Source: Sulfurospirillum sp. UBA2217 (GTDB lineage Bacteria; Campylobacterota; Campylobacteria; Campylobacterales; Sulfurospirillaceae). Taken from it: a stretch of 64,000 bases of DNA. This document shows positions 17,546 to 27,148 of this stretch, in pieces. The translations under genes were made by a program, and so were the position numbers. The notes below the pieces were generated by a model. That model searched no databases. It worked only from the letters and a program-made list of their open reading frames with translations, and was not told the DNA's origin. The first letter of the stretch is position 1. Every line of letters begins with the position of its first letter. The stretch lies in NCBI GenBank assembly GCA_002328495.1, contig DCUJ01000013.1, positions 124,001 through 188,000 of the forward strand, given 5' to 3'.

Positions 17546-17617
17546 CGCTTCCCTCCTTTAGGTGCAACAAATGAGTGTTATGACTAAATGTACATGTAAA
17601 AGCATTTTAGTAAAATC

Positions 17618-18535
17618 TCAAAAAATAGAAAGCTTTGTCTTTGTCGTAAAAAGTTCCAAGGCTTTTGTTCCTGCGTAGGAGTTTCCTTTGGAGTTTAGTC
17701 TTGGTGACCAGACACAGATGGTGAAGTGGTTGGGCAGTGTGGCTAGGATGCCTCCTCCTACGCCACTTTTGGCAGGTAATCCCACTCGATAAGCAAAATC
17801 CCCAACCGAGTCGTACGTGCCACAGGTCAGCATCAGTGCGTTGATGCGTTTGGCTTGACGTGGGGTGAGTACAGGCTCTTTGAGCCATGGTTGTATGCCT
17901 TGGTTGGCAAGGAAAAGTCCTGCACGGGCAAGTTCTTGGGTGTTCATCGCAATGGCGCAGTGGTGAAAGTAGGCATTGAGCACACGTGAGGGTTCATGTT
18001 CAAGGTTGCCAAAGCTTTTGAGAAAGTTTGCCATGGCTTGGTTTCGATACCCTGTGGCAGCTTCTGATTTGGCGACGTGAAAGTCAAAGTTGATGTCATC
18101 TTTTTGGGTGAGTGTACGCAAAAACTCCAATACGGTTGCATGAGCATCTTTAAGGTGCGTCAAAATGATGTCGGTAACGACCAATGCACCTGCGTTGATG
18201 AATGGATTGCGGGGGATACCATTTTCGTATTCGAGTTGAATGAGTGAGTTAAACGCCGAACCCGAAGGCTCTTTGCCGATGCGCTCCCAAAGGCTCTCAT
18301 CAACGCGTTGCATCGCCATAGCCAGTGTAAAAAGCTTGGAGATACTCTGAATCGAAAAACGCTTCTCATAATCTCCCACATGAAAGCTTCTTCCATCAAC
18401 GCACATCAAAGACATCGCAAAATGGGTTGGCATGACATTGGCAAGTTCAGGAATGTAGCTTGCTACGTTTCCTTCGTTTAAAAAAGGTTGTATCTCGTGC
18501 GCTATTTCTTCAAGAATCGCTTGATACTCTAACAT
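17618..18535 (-). CDS. glsA: Glutaminase A
   Basis: This 305-residue serine-dependent glutaminase hydrolyses L-glutamine to glutamate and ammonia. The beta-lactamase-like SxxK motif is in FSIQSISKLF. Further family motifs are SGSAFNSL, RNPFINAGA, TGYRNQAMA and SGVGGGILA; length is typical. ATG 18535 is preferred over a TTG two codons upstream. It overlaps the end of bioV by 7 bp and is the last gene of the conserved operon. A truncated relative lies at 12010-12201, so a second copy once existed or was acquired. Confidence 0.93.
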   Translation of the reverse strand: MLEYQAILEEIAHEIQPFLNEGNVASYIPELANVMPTHFAMSLMCVDGRSFHVGDYEKRFSIQSISKLFTLAMAMQRVDESLWERIGKEPSGSAFNSLIQLEYENGIPRNPFINAGALVVTDIILTHLKDAHATVLEFLRTLTQKDDINFDFHVAKSEAATGYRNQAMANFLKSFGNLEHEPSRVLNAYFHHCAIAMNTQELARAGLFLANQGIQPWLKEPVLTPRQAKRINALMLTCGTYDSVGDFAYRVGLPAKSGVGGGILATLPNHFTICVWSPRLNSKGNSYAGTKALELFTTKTKLSIF

Positions 18536-19029
18536 AAGCAATGCCCTACTTTCTTAAAATAATATACCGTTGCAAAGGGTACAAAAAAATCTTTTACGTT
18601 TATGGAATTAATGATGGCATCTTGCTCGCCCACATACACTTCAATGCGCACCCCTCGCTTTGTAAGCATTTGCAAGCCGTTGGCATCCCATGTATGGTGT
18701 AATAGTGTTTCAAGCTCTTGAAGTGTTCCTTGGTGAAAATAATCAAAAATAGGCTTACATGTAAGGTTGTTTAAAAACGTTTCACAGTACGCATTGGGAT
18801 TTTTAGCAAAAAAGAGTGTTTGCAACTTTTTAAACTTGGCATCACGGTCTTGAAAAAAAGCAGGTGAAAAGAGTTGTAAGGTGTCAATGCGTTCTTTACA
18901 TGTAAGGGCATATTCAAACGCTTTGATAGCACCATAGCTAAAGCCTGCGACGGTAAAATCGCTTGGGAGGAGAAAAGGCTCAAACAAAACCTCTTCGCCC
19001 TTTAGGCAAAAGCCGTTAAAGTATCTCAT
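18529..19029 (-). CDS. bioV: BioV-type pimeloyl-ACP methyl ester esterase
   Basis: This 166-residue small alpha/beta hydrolase resembles Helicobacter BioV, which removes the methyl ester of pimeloyl-ACP to release the biotin precursor. The nucleophile motif is GFSYGA with Ser31. A C-terminal GEQDAIIN segment supplies the likely Asp, and VGHCLC the His. The ATG at 19029 gives the family-typical start MRYFNGFCL; it overlaps the upstream ftsH-like gene by 14 bp. Two TTACATGTAA copies (18755, 18896) are read as Leu-Thr-Cys-Lys. No other bio genes are in the window. Confidence 0.8.
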   Translation of the reverse strand: MRYFNGFCLKGEEVLFEPFLLPSDFTVAGFSYGAIKAFEYALTCKERIDTLQLFSPAFFQDRDAKFKKLQTLFFAKNPNAYCETFLNNLTCKPIFDYFHQGTLQELETLLHHTWDANGLQMLTKRGVRIEVYVGEQDAIINSINVKDFFVPFATVYYFKKVGHCLC

Positions 19030-20695
19030 CCATGATTTCTTTGATACGTAATTTGGTGATGCTCTCTTTTTCGATGAGTTCGTTCGCAATGACATCCAGT
19101 GCTTTTCCCATGCCTTCTAAAAAGTGCGCAATCTCTTTTTGTGCGTTTTCTAAAATGAGCATTACATCCCCTTCATTGGGAATCATCTTTTCCCCCATGC
19201 CATACGCTTCGACCATTGTTTTTGCAATTTCAATCGCACGACTCAAATCTTCTGTGGCATTGGAAAATTTTTCATGGTAGACCATCTTTGTGGCGGCACT
19301 GCCAGAGAGATAGACTTTGATTTTGGAGAGCATGTGCGTTTTTGACTCTATTTCTGCATCCATATCTTTGAGTCTGTCGTTCACGATAGTAATTTTGTCA
19401 AAATCGATTTCAAACCAATACGCACTGAGCGCCTTAGCGGCTTGGTAAAGGGCTTGGATTTTTTTCTCTTCATTGGAGAAGCTTAGCACCTTTTTTTTAC
19501 CCATCAACACTTTTTGACGTACCGCCATAAAATCACTTTGTTCTATTGTCTGGGCACTTCTACGCAAGGCATTAATGGCGGCTTCATTGACCAGTGTGGC
19601 AAGTGCTGCACCGCTAAAGCCCACACTCATCGTAGCAAGCTCTTCAACATTGACATTTGTTGGTTTGCCTTGCAAATAGGCTTTTAGTATCTCTTGGCGG
19701 TCATTTTTATCGGGGAGTGAGATAAATACACGTCTATCAAAACGACCCGAACGAAGCAGTGCCTCATCGATAATTTCTATTTTATTGGTGGCGGCGATGA
19801 CGATGACACCTGAACTCTCTTCAAATCCATCCATTTCGGTTAAGAGTTGGTTGAGCGTGGATTCTCGCTCATCGTTGCGCATTCCACCCCTTGCACGTCC
19901 CACAGCATCGATTTCATCGATAAAAATGATGGATGGGGCATTGGCTTTGGCTTGCGAAAAAAGCTCTTTGACTCGTTTTGCGCCCATCCCCACATAAATC
20001 TGTACAAACGTAGCACCACTTTGGTAGAAAAATGGCACACTCGCCTCCCCTGCTACCGCTTTGGCAATCATCGTTTTACCCACCCCTGGAGGACCTATGA
20101 GCAATACACCACGAGGCAATGTAATACCATAACGCTTGTATTTAAGAGGGTTTTTGAGAAAATCTACAATCTCTTCAAGCTCCTCTTTCACATCGTGAAT
20201 GCCTGCCACATCTTTAAAGGTGATGCGTGAGCGAACGGGACGAATAATTGAGGCTCCAAAAGGGTCAAAGGCATACGCTTTTTGCTCTTTTTCACTCTCT
20301 TTTTGGAGTTCTTGTGCCCTCTTTTTACGTGCATAAAGCAACAGAAGTAGCATAGCACCTAAGAGAACGCCTATTAAAATCAGTTCTTGCAAAAGAGGAT
20401 TTTGCGTTTTCACTTCAATGGGAACGTGTTTGAGCAAGGTGTGGATATCAATGCCATCTTTGATGATGATGTAGCGATCATTGGACGTGTACAAAACGAC
20501 TTCATTCTCTTCAACCACCGCTTTTTGGATGCTCCCACTCTCTAAAAGTGCATGATAGGTGGGTAAATCAATAATTTTTGCTTCAATGCGCACATATCCA
20601 AAGAGCAGTAAGGTGACCAAAAATGTCAATGCCATAAGAGAGAGCATCAGTTTTTGAGATTTAAAAAGTGGCAACATTGGTTTCCTTTTGGACAT
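19016..20695 (-). CDS. FtsH-like AAA+ membrane protein lacking the zinc-protease motif
   Basis: This 559-residue FtsH relative has an N-terminal transmembrane helix, a periplasmic domain, a second helix (ELILIGVLLGAMLLLLLYA) and a complete AAA module. Walker A is GPPGVGKT at 201-208, Walker B is IIFIDEID, and the second region of homology has LLRSGRFDRR. In the protease domain the expected HEAGH reads YQAAK at 417-421. Both zinc-binding histidines and the catalytic glutamate are gone, so it should unfold or remodel but not cleave. The position after mtaB matches H. pylori HP0286 as I recall it. An ATG at 20677 is an alternative start. Confidence 0.88.
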   Translation of the reverse strand: MSKRKPMLPLFKSQKLMLSLMALTFLVTLLLFGYVRIEAKIIDLPTYHALLESGSIQKAVVEENEVVLYTSNDRYIIIKDGIDIHTLLKHVPIEVKTQNPLLQELILIGVLLGAMLLLLLYARKKRAQELQKESEKEQKAYAFDPFGASIIRPVRSRITFKDVAGIHDVKEELEEIVDFLKNPLKYKRYGITLPRGVLLIGPPGVGKTMIAKAVAGEASVPFFYQSGATFVQIYVGMGAKRVKELFSQAKANAPSIIFIDEIDAVGRARGGMRNDERESTLNQLLTEMDGFEESSGVIVIAATNKIEIIDEALLRSGRFDRRVFISLPDKNDRQEILKAYLQGKPTNVNVEELATMSVGFSGAALATLVNEAAINALRRSAQTIEQSDFMAVRQKVLMGKKKVLSFSNEEKKIQALYQAAKALSAYWFEIDFDKITIVNDRLKDMDAEIESKTHMLSKIKVYLSGSAATKMVYHEKFSNATEDLSRAIEIAKTMVEAYGMGEKMIPNEGDVMLILENAQKEIAHFLEGMGKALDVIANELIEKESITKLRIKEIMDEIL

Positions 20696-21905
20696 TGTAT
20701 AAAGGCAGTGTCACCCACTCTTTACTGATATCGCGCGTTGAGTGAATGTGTACAGGGTTGAAAAATTGGTCGTATCCTGAGAAGTAACCCTCTTTGGACT
20801 CTTCCACTAAAACGCTTAACGGTGTGTGTTGGTGGGCGAGTCTAAAGGCATGGTTTTTGGTGGCTATGAGCGCTTCGATGCTTTTAAGACGTTTTTTGGC
20901 AACATCACCTTTGATTTCTGGCTTCATTGTCGCTGAGGGCGTTCCATCGCGCTTTGAGTAGATAAACGCGTGCATGTGTGTGAGTGGAAATGCTTCTAAC
21001 ATGGTGTATGCCTCTTCCCAAATGGCATCACTCTCCCCTGGGTGCCCTGTGATAAAATCCGTTCCCAACGCAAAGCCACGGGAGCTAAGTTCTTGAAAAA
21101 GTTCTAAATCACGTTGCACATGGTTACGTCGTCGCATCAGCTCAAGCATTTTTTCAGAGGTGTGTTGAAGGGCTACATGTAAATGCCTCTCCAGCCACGG
21201 CTCACTCAAAATTTCACGAAAACTCTCATCAATTTGCACAGGCTCAATGCTTCCAAGTCGAATGCGCCTCACACCTTGAATGGCACCAAGCGTTTGGAGG
21301 AGTTTCCCAAGTGAGCTGTTTTTATCTTTGCCATAACTGCCGATGTTGGTTCCTGTTAAGACAAATTCGCCATACCCATTGCACGCTAAGGTACGGACTT
21401 GTTCGATGATTTTAGCTTCATCTTGACTTCTAGCATTGCCCCGAACAAAGGGAATAATGCAATAAGAACATCTAAAATTGCACCCTTCTTGGATTTTGAT
21501 AAAGGCTTTGGTTTTCCCTTGGTACTCTTCCACAATCGTTTCATCTAAAGCGTTTAAATCGCCTATCTCAAAAAAAGGTGTTTCATGCTTTAAAAGCGTA
21601 TTGATGTGCTCTTTCTCCGAGTGTCCCATAACGCCAAACACTTTTTTTTGACCAAATAAAGACTCACCCTTACTTATAGCACCACATCCTGCAACGATGA
21701 CTTTTTTGCCACGTTTGGAGAGTGTGTTGATGTAACTTCGCACCCCTGTATCGGCACCGTTGGTTACGGTGCAAGAGTTCACCACGATGATATCCGCAGA
21801 GACTTCATCTTCGGCGATGGTAAAATCACGAAGGTTCGCCATCATGACGTTTGTATCATAGATATTCGTGCGACAGCCAAAGGTCTTAAAAAAGACTTTT
21901 TTCAT
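20661..21905 (-). CDS. mtaB: MtaB-type tRNA methylthiotransferase
   Basis: This 414-residue radical-SAM enzyme of the MiaB/MtaB family adds a methylthio group to t6A37 in tRNAs. The N-terminal domain has conserved cysteines (KTFGCRTN, VNSCTVT, AGCGA) for one 4Fe-4S cluster. The radical-SAM motif is CNFRCSYC, followed by FVRGNARS and GTNIGSYG. Starting with FKTFGCR and lacking a long TRAM domain favours MtaB over MiaB. It overlaps the MscS-like gene by 20 bp and the ftsH-like gene by 35 bp. Confidence 0.88.
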   Translation of the reverse strand: MKKVFFKTFGCRTNIYDTNVMMANLRDFTIAEDEVSADIIVVNSCTVTNGADTGVRSYINTLSKRGKKVIVAGCGAISKGESLFGQKKVFGVMGHSEKEHINTLLKHETPFFEIGDLNALDETIVEEYQGKTKAFIKIQEGCNFRCSYCIIPFVRGNARSQDEAKIIEQVRTLACNGYGEFVLTGTNIGSYGKDKNSSLGKLLQTLGAIQGVRRIRLGSIEPVQIDESFREILSEPWLERHLHVALQHTSEKMLELMRRRNHVQRDLELFQELSSRGFALGTDFITGHPGESDAIWEEAYTMLEAFPLTHMHAFIYSKRDGTPSATMKPEIKGDVAKKRLKSIEALIATKNHAFRLAHQHTPLSVLVEESKEGYFSGYDQFFNPVHIHSTRDISKEWVTLPLYNVQKETNVATF

Positions 21906-23493
21906 CCGAACTCTCTGGAGGATTGGTTAAGAGTGTTTTGTCTTGACGCGCGATGTTGATGTTTTGCGTTGGGTAAGCAATGCGAATATCTTCTTCTTTG
22001 TTAAAAGCATCGATGATATCGGCACTAATGGTGCTGCGAAGCGTCAGGGTAGCATAGGCATTGGTCATATACCACGCACTCACACACATCCCTTGAGGCT
22101 CTATAAAGGTAAAAATGCGCGGTTCGACATTGGTATTTTTAAGGCTGTAGTGATTGCGCAGTAAATTGAGCTGTTTTCGTGCGATGTCGGTGTAGCCTTT
22201 GGAGTATTTTTTAACGATTTCACGCACCAAGTGGCTGGCTTTTTTATGGTTTGAATCAAAGGTGATAAAAATATCAATCCCATCCCAAACGGTACGAATG
22301 GTGTCATGCGTGTAATTGGAAATGAGGCTTGTAAAAATGAAATTGTTCGGGACAAAAACAATGCGACCCGCACGTCTGTTTTCCTTATACGTACTGATGG
22401 TAACATCTTCTAAAACCGTCATACGCAATAAAGAGATGTCGATGATGTCACCCACATACAATAAGCCATCTTTTTGAACTTTGATGCGATCACCCACATG
22501 GAAACTACCACCAAAGACGATAACTGTCCAGCCTAAGATACTCATAAACCAGTCTTTCATGGCAATGGCAATACCCGCAGACGCAAATCCTAAAACGGTC
22601 ACAAGGTAAGAAACATTCTCCAAGTAGGAGAAAAGGAGGATAAACACGATAAGTGTAATGTTGGCAAAGTTGATAATTTTATTGGCAAGATAAAAGCGTT
22701 CATTGTCCTTGATGTAGCGTTTGGCTACCATTTTGAGCAAGAGTGCAATCGCAATGACAATCACCACAAAAATACCAATGTTAAAGGCGCGTTTGATTTG
22801 TAAAGTAATGTCCTGCGTTGAGCGGATACTCGCCTCTTCCACTTTCTTTGCATGCAAAGAGTAACTGGTTCGTGCGATTTCTTGGGTTGAGATGAAGGCA
22901 TTGAGCTCTTTTTGCGTGTTGTAGATAAGATCATCGATATAAACACTGGATTCAATTTTTTGAACTTCCCCTAACAACGTGAGTTTTTCTTTGAGTTTGT
23001 CCACTAAAAAATCTAAACGCTCAAGTCTTACTTTATAATCATTACTATCTTGCTTAATTTGTTTAATGTATGAAAGCGCTGAAATAATGGCAAAAGGGTT
23101 AGTGATGCGTGGTCTGCTCTCAAGTTCAATGGGCTCTGCTAGTTTTGCAAATGGCGATGTTTTAAACTCTTGTAAGAGCAAAACTTGTTTTTCAAGCGAT
23201 TCTTGTTTGGAGAGGAGTTTTTCATATTTTTCTATGGCTTGTTTATCTTTGGTGTTTTTAAATTTTTTGACCTCTTCATCCACGGTTGAGAGTTCTTCAA
23301 CAAGCTTTTGATAGGTGAGATAGTTACCATAACGTTTCAGCCATAAATTGTCTTTGATGGATTCTTCAATGAGCCCAATTTTCTCAAATAATAGGTCGAT
23401 TTTGGCACGCTCTTGGGGAGCAAGGGTTGCATTATTTTCAGCCAAAAGAAGGCTACATGCAAGTCCAAAAATAAGGATAAATTTACGAAGCAT
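21886..23493 (-). CDS. MscS-family mechanosensitive channel
   Basis: This 535-residue inner-membrane channel has a signal peptide (MLRKFILIFGLACSLLLA) followed by a long periplasmic coiled-coil region to about residue 225. Three transmembrane segments come next. The pore-lining helix region is TVLGFASAGIAIAMKDW, and the MscS beta domain starts at GDRIKV. The extended N-terminus distinguishes it from plain MscS. It overlaps aroB by 11 bp and mtaB by 20 bp in the conserved operon, and probably releases solutes on hypo-osmotic shock. Confidence 0.88.
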   Translation of the reverse strand: MLRKFILIFGLACSLLLAENNATLAPQERAKIDLLFEKIGLIEESIKDNLWLKRYGNYLTYQKLVEELSTVDEEVKKFKNTKDKQAIEKYEKLLSKQESLEKQVLLLQEFKTSPFAKLAEPIELESRPRITNPFAIISALSYIKQIKQDSNDYKVRLERLDFLVDKLKEKLTLLGEVQKIESSVYIDDLIYNTQKELNAFISTQEIARTSYSLHAKKVEEASIRSTQDITLQIKRAFNIGIFVVIVIAIALLLKMVAKRYIKDNERFYLANKIINFANITLIVFILLFSYLENVSYLVTVLGFASAGIAIAMKDWFMSILGWTVIVFGGSFHVGDRIKVQKDGLLYVGDIIDISLLRMTVLEDVTISTYKENRRAGRIVFVPNNFIFTSLISNYTHDTIRTVWDGIDIFITFDSNHKKASHLVREIVKKYSKGYTDIARKQLNLLRNHYSLKNTNVEPRIFTFIEPQGMCVSAWYMTNAYATLTLRSTISADIIDAFNKEEDIRIAYPTQNINIARQDKTLLTNPPESSDEKSLF

Positions 23494-24532
23494 TGCATTC
23501 CTTTAACGCATCTAAGACACGCTCTTTTTCAATACCTTTAGCAATTGTGTAGCCACCGATTTCATGGGGAAGAATAAAGGTTATGGCATCATTAGCACTT
23601 TTTTTATCTAAGAAAAAATGTGTGTAAAACATATCGACATCGTCAATAATATAGCGTGTGGGTAGGAGGTATTTTTCCAAAAGTGTCTGGATACGATGAC
23701 ACTCTTCCTCACTTAAGAGTTCAAGATGTCGCGCAAGGGTATTGGCCATGACCATCCCGATAGCAACCGCTTCTCCGTGTAAATAAGTGGTGTACTGGGT
23801 TTGATTTTCGATGACGTGCGCAAAGGTGTGTCCGTAGTTAAGAACGGCACGAATACCTTGTTCTGTTTCATCCTGAGAGACGATATCGGCTTTGATAGCA
23901 ATGCTGGAGTGGACGGCATGTCTTAAATGTTTTTCATCGTATAAGTCATGGGTTTCAAGCCACGCAAAAAAATCACTATCAAATGTGACGGCCATCTTGA
24001 TAATTTCCGCGACACCCGCAGCGAATTCACGTTTAGGCAATGTTTTTAAAAACAGACTTTCGCAGTAAACAGCACGGGGTTGCCAAAATGAGCCGATGAG
24101 GTTTTTGCCATACGGGTTATTAATACCCGTTTTCCCACCCACGCTGGCATCCACTTGGGCTAAAAGTGTGGTAGGAATTTGAATAAACTCAATGCCTCTT
24201 TGAAAAATAGATGCCGCAAAGCCTGTCATATCACCGATGACTCCTCCTCCAAAAGCGATGAGAACCGATTTTCTATCTAAGCGATGTTCAAAGCAAGCGT
24301 TTAAAATGAGCTGAAGGCTTTCAAAATTTTTGTACATTTCACCATCAGGAAGGATGAGGGTGTGTAGTTCACGCGCTTGAATCATAGGCTTGAGGCTTTT
24401 AAGATGCAAAGCACTGACCGTAGTGTTGGTGACGATAAGGACTTTTACATCAAGACAAATACGGGAGAGCTCATCGATAAAGACTGTGTAGTTGCGTGAA
24501 GCAGATGGGTTGAGTGTGATGTTAACCTGCAT
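23483..24532 (-). CDS. aroB: 3-dehydroquinate synthase
   Basis: This 349-residue enzyme catalyses the second step of the shikimate pathway (DAHP to 3-dehydroquinate) with NAD and a divalent metal. Key motifs are LPDGEMYKN, AFGGGVIGDMTGFAA (NAD site), IPTTLLAQVDASVGGKTGIN and the metal-binding LNYGHTFAH. Length is typical. It overlaps the MscS-like gene and follows the TrkA-like gene by 45 bp. Confidence 0.95.
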   Translation of the reverse strand: MQVNITLNPSASRNYTVFIDELSRICLDVKVLIVTNTTVSALHLKSLKPMIQARELHTLILPDGEMYKNFESLQLILNACFEHRLDRKSVLIAFGGGVIGDMTGFAASIFQRGIEFIQIPTTLLAQVDASVGGKTGINNPYGKNLIGSFWQPRAVYCESLFLKTLPKREFAAGVAEIIKMAVTFDSDFFAWLETHDLYDEKHLRHAVHSSIAIKADIVSQDETEQGIRAVLNYGHTFAHVIENQTQYTTYLHGEAVAIGMVMANTLARHLELLSEEECHRIQTLLEKYLLPTRYIIDDVDMFYTHFFLDKKSANDAITFILPHEIGGYTIAKGIEKERVLDALKECNAS

Positions 24533-24577
24533 AGGGTGTCCGTGGTTTTTTATTTATCATACAAAAAATCCTCTAAA

Positions 24578-25981
24578 TTATTCATTGATAGGGATAAATA
24601 GCTGGTAATTATTAGCCAATTTAAAGTGTAACTTATCTAAGTCTGTTGAAAAAATCGACAAGAAATTGGATTCAATAATTTTACGATTGAAGGGTAAAAA
24701 TTGCAAAATATTGTCTTTGTTTTTCAGTTTGAGCAGGGGATTTTTTTCACTTTGAATGACATCGATATCACGACCAAAGAGTTTGGAGAGGCTCTCAAAA
24801 TGTTCGATGACACTGTTTTTATCTTTTTGAGCATCAGGGTCATAGGTGTAGAGTTTAATATCTAAAGAGAGCTGTTTTGCCACGTCAAAAATAACAGAGG
24901 ACTCTTTTTCAATTTCTTCAGCGTCATTGCTTAAAACGATGGCTTCACTCAGGCTTGAAAAGCCTTTTTCCCCCATTTTGAAGATGGGAAGTTTCGTATT
25001 AAAGAGCATTTGGCGGTGGTTTTGAAAAAAGGTGTTCATCACCACAATCAAGCCAATATCAAAGTTTTGCGCATCGTCTCGCATGACTTTACGAGGATTG
25101 GTCTCAAAATAGTCTATCATCACATTGATATGGTTGTTGTGGTAGCTCTTTATCTTTTCAAAGGTTTTTGAATAGGTGGGATTGATAACCTTTACATGTA
25201 ACTTCTTGCTGTTCAGTTTTGAGTGTAACAAGAGTGCGTCGTTTAAAAGTTCATCGATGGCACGATCTTTAAGGCGAAGCATATCAATAAGACAGTAAAT
25301 GCTACTGCCAAAAGGTGAAGGAAATTGACCCAGTTCGCGTTTAACGCTTCTGAAAACACTTTGCAACACTTTAGGATCACCAATAATAATCAAAAGATCA
25401 TTGGGTAACAACATGAGTGTGGGGCGAGGCAGTAAAAGGGTGTTGGTACGATAGACCGCTGCTATACGCCATTTGTCTTGCTCAATGGAAGCGAGATGAC
25501 GATACGCGTAAGAGCTTCCGATGGGTACGGAGACTTCCATGATTTCACCAATCCCTAGACCAATATTTTGTGCAACGATGGGTGTGTTGGGGAGGTGATC
25601 GGTAAAACGTGAGGCGAGAATGTCTCTGGAATTGACCATCAAAAGGCGCTTATCGTCGATTTCTAAATTCCATCGGTCCATCAAAATAATGCGTACTTTA
25701 CTATCCACTTTTCGGATGTTCTGATACGTTGCCATGACGTCGAGTTCGTTGGAGAGTATCAGCATCACTTGAAAAAATTGTTCGTTTAAAATGATGGCCA
25801 ATTTTTCAAAACTGGTGGGGTCAAACTCGAAAAATTTAAAATTTTCAGGGCGTTTTTTAGGAAGGGTTTCTTCTTTGTAGGTGACGACCGTGTAGCTATT
25901 TTCCCCAGCTTCCGTATCCATAACTCTTTCTAAAAATTGTTTCGCTAAAATACCATCTGCAATGATTAAAATTTTTTTCAT
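24578..25981 (-). CDS. TrkA/RCK-like nucleotide-binding domain protein (HP0282-like)
   Basis: This 467-residue cytosolic protein starts MKKILIIADGILAKQFLERV, resembling an RCK/TrkA-N strand-helix unit, and has a TrkA-C-like block (GIGEIMEVSVPIGSSYAYRH, then LLPNDLLIIIGD) near the middle. The C-terminal half is specific to Campylobacterota. The start at 25981 agrees with the N-terminal fold; an in-frame extension would run into tgt. Its place between tgt and aroB is the same as HP0282 in H. pylori as I recall. A regulatory role in ion transport is plausible, but no channel gene is adjacent. Confidence 0.7.
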   Translation of the reverse strand: MKKILIIADGILAKQFLERVMDTEAGENSYTVVTYKEETLPKKRPENFKFFEFDPTSFEKLAIILNEQFFQVMLILSNELDVMATYQNIRKVDSKVRIILMDRWNLEIDDKRLLMVNSRDILASRFTDHLPNTPIVAQNIGLGIGEIMEVSVPIGSSYAYRHLASIEQDKWRIAAVYRTNTLLLPRPTLMLLPNDLLIIIGDPKVLQSVFRSVKRELGQFPSPFGSSIYCLIDMLRLKDRAIDELLNDALLLHSKLNSKKLHVKVINPTYSKTFEKIKSYHNNHINVMIDYFETNPRKVMRDDAQNFDIGLIVVMNTFFQNHRQMLFNTKLPIFKMGEKGFSSLSEAIVLSNDAEEIEKESSVIFDVAKQLSLDIKLYTYDPDAQKDKNSVIEHFESLSKLFGRDIDVIQSEKNPLLKLKNKDNILQFLPFNRKIIESNFLSIFSTDLDKLHFKLANNYQLFIPINE

Positions 25982-26023
25982 TCGAATATAACTCCTAAAA
26001 TATGAGAGGATAGTATAGCTAAA

Positions 26024-27148
26024 ATGGAATTTCAGATAGATAAAACCGATGGAAATGCTCGTGCATGTACGATAACAACAGCACACAGCACCATCCAAAC
26101 CCCTGTGTTTATGCCAGTTGGGACGGCAGGAAGTGTTAAAAGTTTAGATGCCATTGATATGGATGAGATGTTAGGTGCTCAAATCATTTTAGGCAATACC
26201 TATCACCTTTATTTACGTCCAAACGATGAAGTCATCAAACACTTTGGAGGACTTCACGGATTTACGGGGTTTCCTAATAGTTTTTTAACGGACAGTGGTG
26301 GATTTCAAGCCTTTAGTTTGAGTGATATCTCTAAAGCCGATGCCAATGGCATTACGTTTAAAAGCCACATTGATGGCTCTATGCACTATTTTACACCTGA
26401 AAAAGTCTTAGACATTCAGTATAATTTGAACTCTGACATTATGATGATTTTAGATGACCTTGTTGCGCTTCCTGCCACAACGGAGCGCATTGCACTTTCT
26501 ATCAAACGTACGACTGATTGGGCGGAACGTGCTATTGTTTACCACCAGAAAAAGAAGTCTGAGGGCGTGGGCGTGCATCAAAATATTTTTGCCATTATCC
26601 AAGGTGGAACCGATAAGGCATTTCGTCGCATCAGTGCGATGGAGTTGTGTGCCATGGAGGCATACGATGGCTTTGCTATCGGTGGGCTTAGCGTGGGTGA
26701 GAGTAATGCGTTGATGTATGAAACGGTTCAATTTGTAACCCCTTTGATGCCCAAAGATAAGCCACGTTATTTGATGGGAGTTGGAACACCCGAAGATTTA
26801 GTAGAAAACGTTGAACGCGGGGTCGATATGTTTGATTGTGTCATGCCAACACGTAATGCACGCAATGGTTCACTCTTTACCTCTTTTGGCAAAATTAGCA
26901 TCAAAAATGCGAAGTTTCAAAGAGATGAAAGCCCATTAGATCCAACATGCGATTGCTTTACATGTAAGCACTATTCGCGGGGGTATTTGCATCATCTCTA
27001 CCGTGCCAAAGAGTTGACCTATTTTAGGTTGGCGTCTTTGCATAATTTACATTACTATCTAAGCTTGATGAAGCAGATGCGCGAGGCAATTTTAGAGGGA
27101 CGATTTGCCTCTTTTAAAACTGAGTTTTATGCGAAACGAGCCAAATAG
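26024..27148 (+). CDS. tgt: tRNA-guanine (queuine) transglycosylase
   Basis: This 374-residue enzyme exchanges guanine 34 for preQ1 in tRNAs with GUN anticodons. Motifs are PVGTAGSVK, ILGNTYHL, DSGGFQAFSL (catalytic Asp), FAIIQGG, GGLSVGE, the second active-site segment CVMPTRNARNG, and the zinc site CDCFTCKHYSRGYLHH. The start is only 42 bp from the divergent TrkA-like gene, preceded by GAGAGGA. A TTACATGTAA copy at 26958 encodes the Phe-Thr-Cys-Lys of the zinc site, where the cysteine is a metal ligand. Confidence 0.95.
   Translation: MEFQIDKTDGNARACTITTAHSTIQTPVFMPVGTAGSVKSLDAIDMDEMLGAQIILGNTYHLYLRPNDEVIKHFGGLHGFTGFPNSFLTDSGGFQAFSLSDISKADANGITFKSHIDGSMHYFTPEKVLDIQYNLNSDIMMILDDLVALPATTERIALSIKRTTDWAERAIVYHQKKKSEGVGVHQNIFAIIQGGTDKAFRRISAMELCAMEAYDGFAIGGLSVGESNALMYETVQFVTPLMPKDKPRYLMGVGTPEDLVENVERGVDMFDCVMPTRNARNGSLFTSFGKISIKNAKFQRDESPLDPTCDCFTCKHYSRGYLHHLYRAKELTYFRLASLHNLHYYLSLMKQMREAILEGRFASFKTEFYAKRAK

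Noticed and set aside
24578..26098. Extended start for the TrkA-like protein reaching into tgt
   Set aside because: It would overlap the conserved N-terminus of the divergent tgt gene by 75 bp. The internal ATG at 25981 gives a clean Rossmann-like start.
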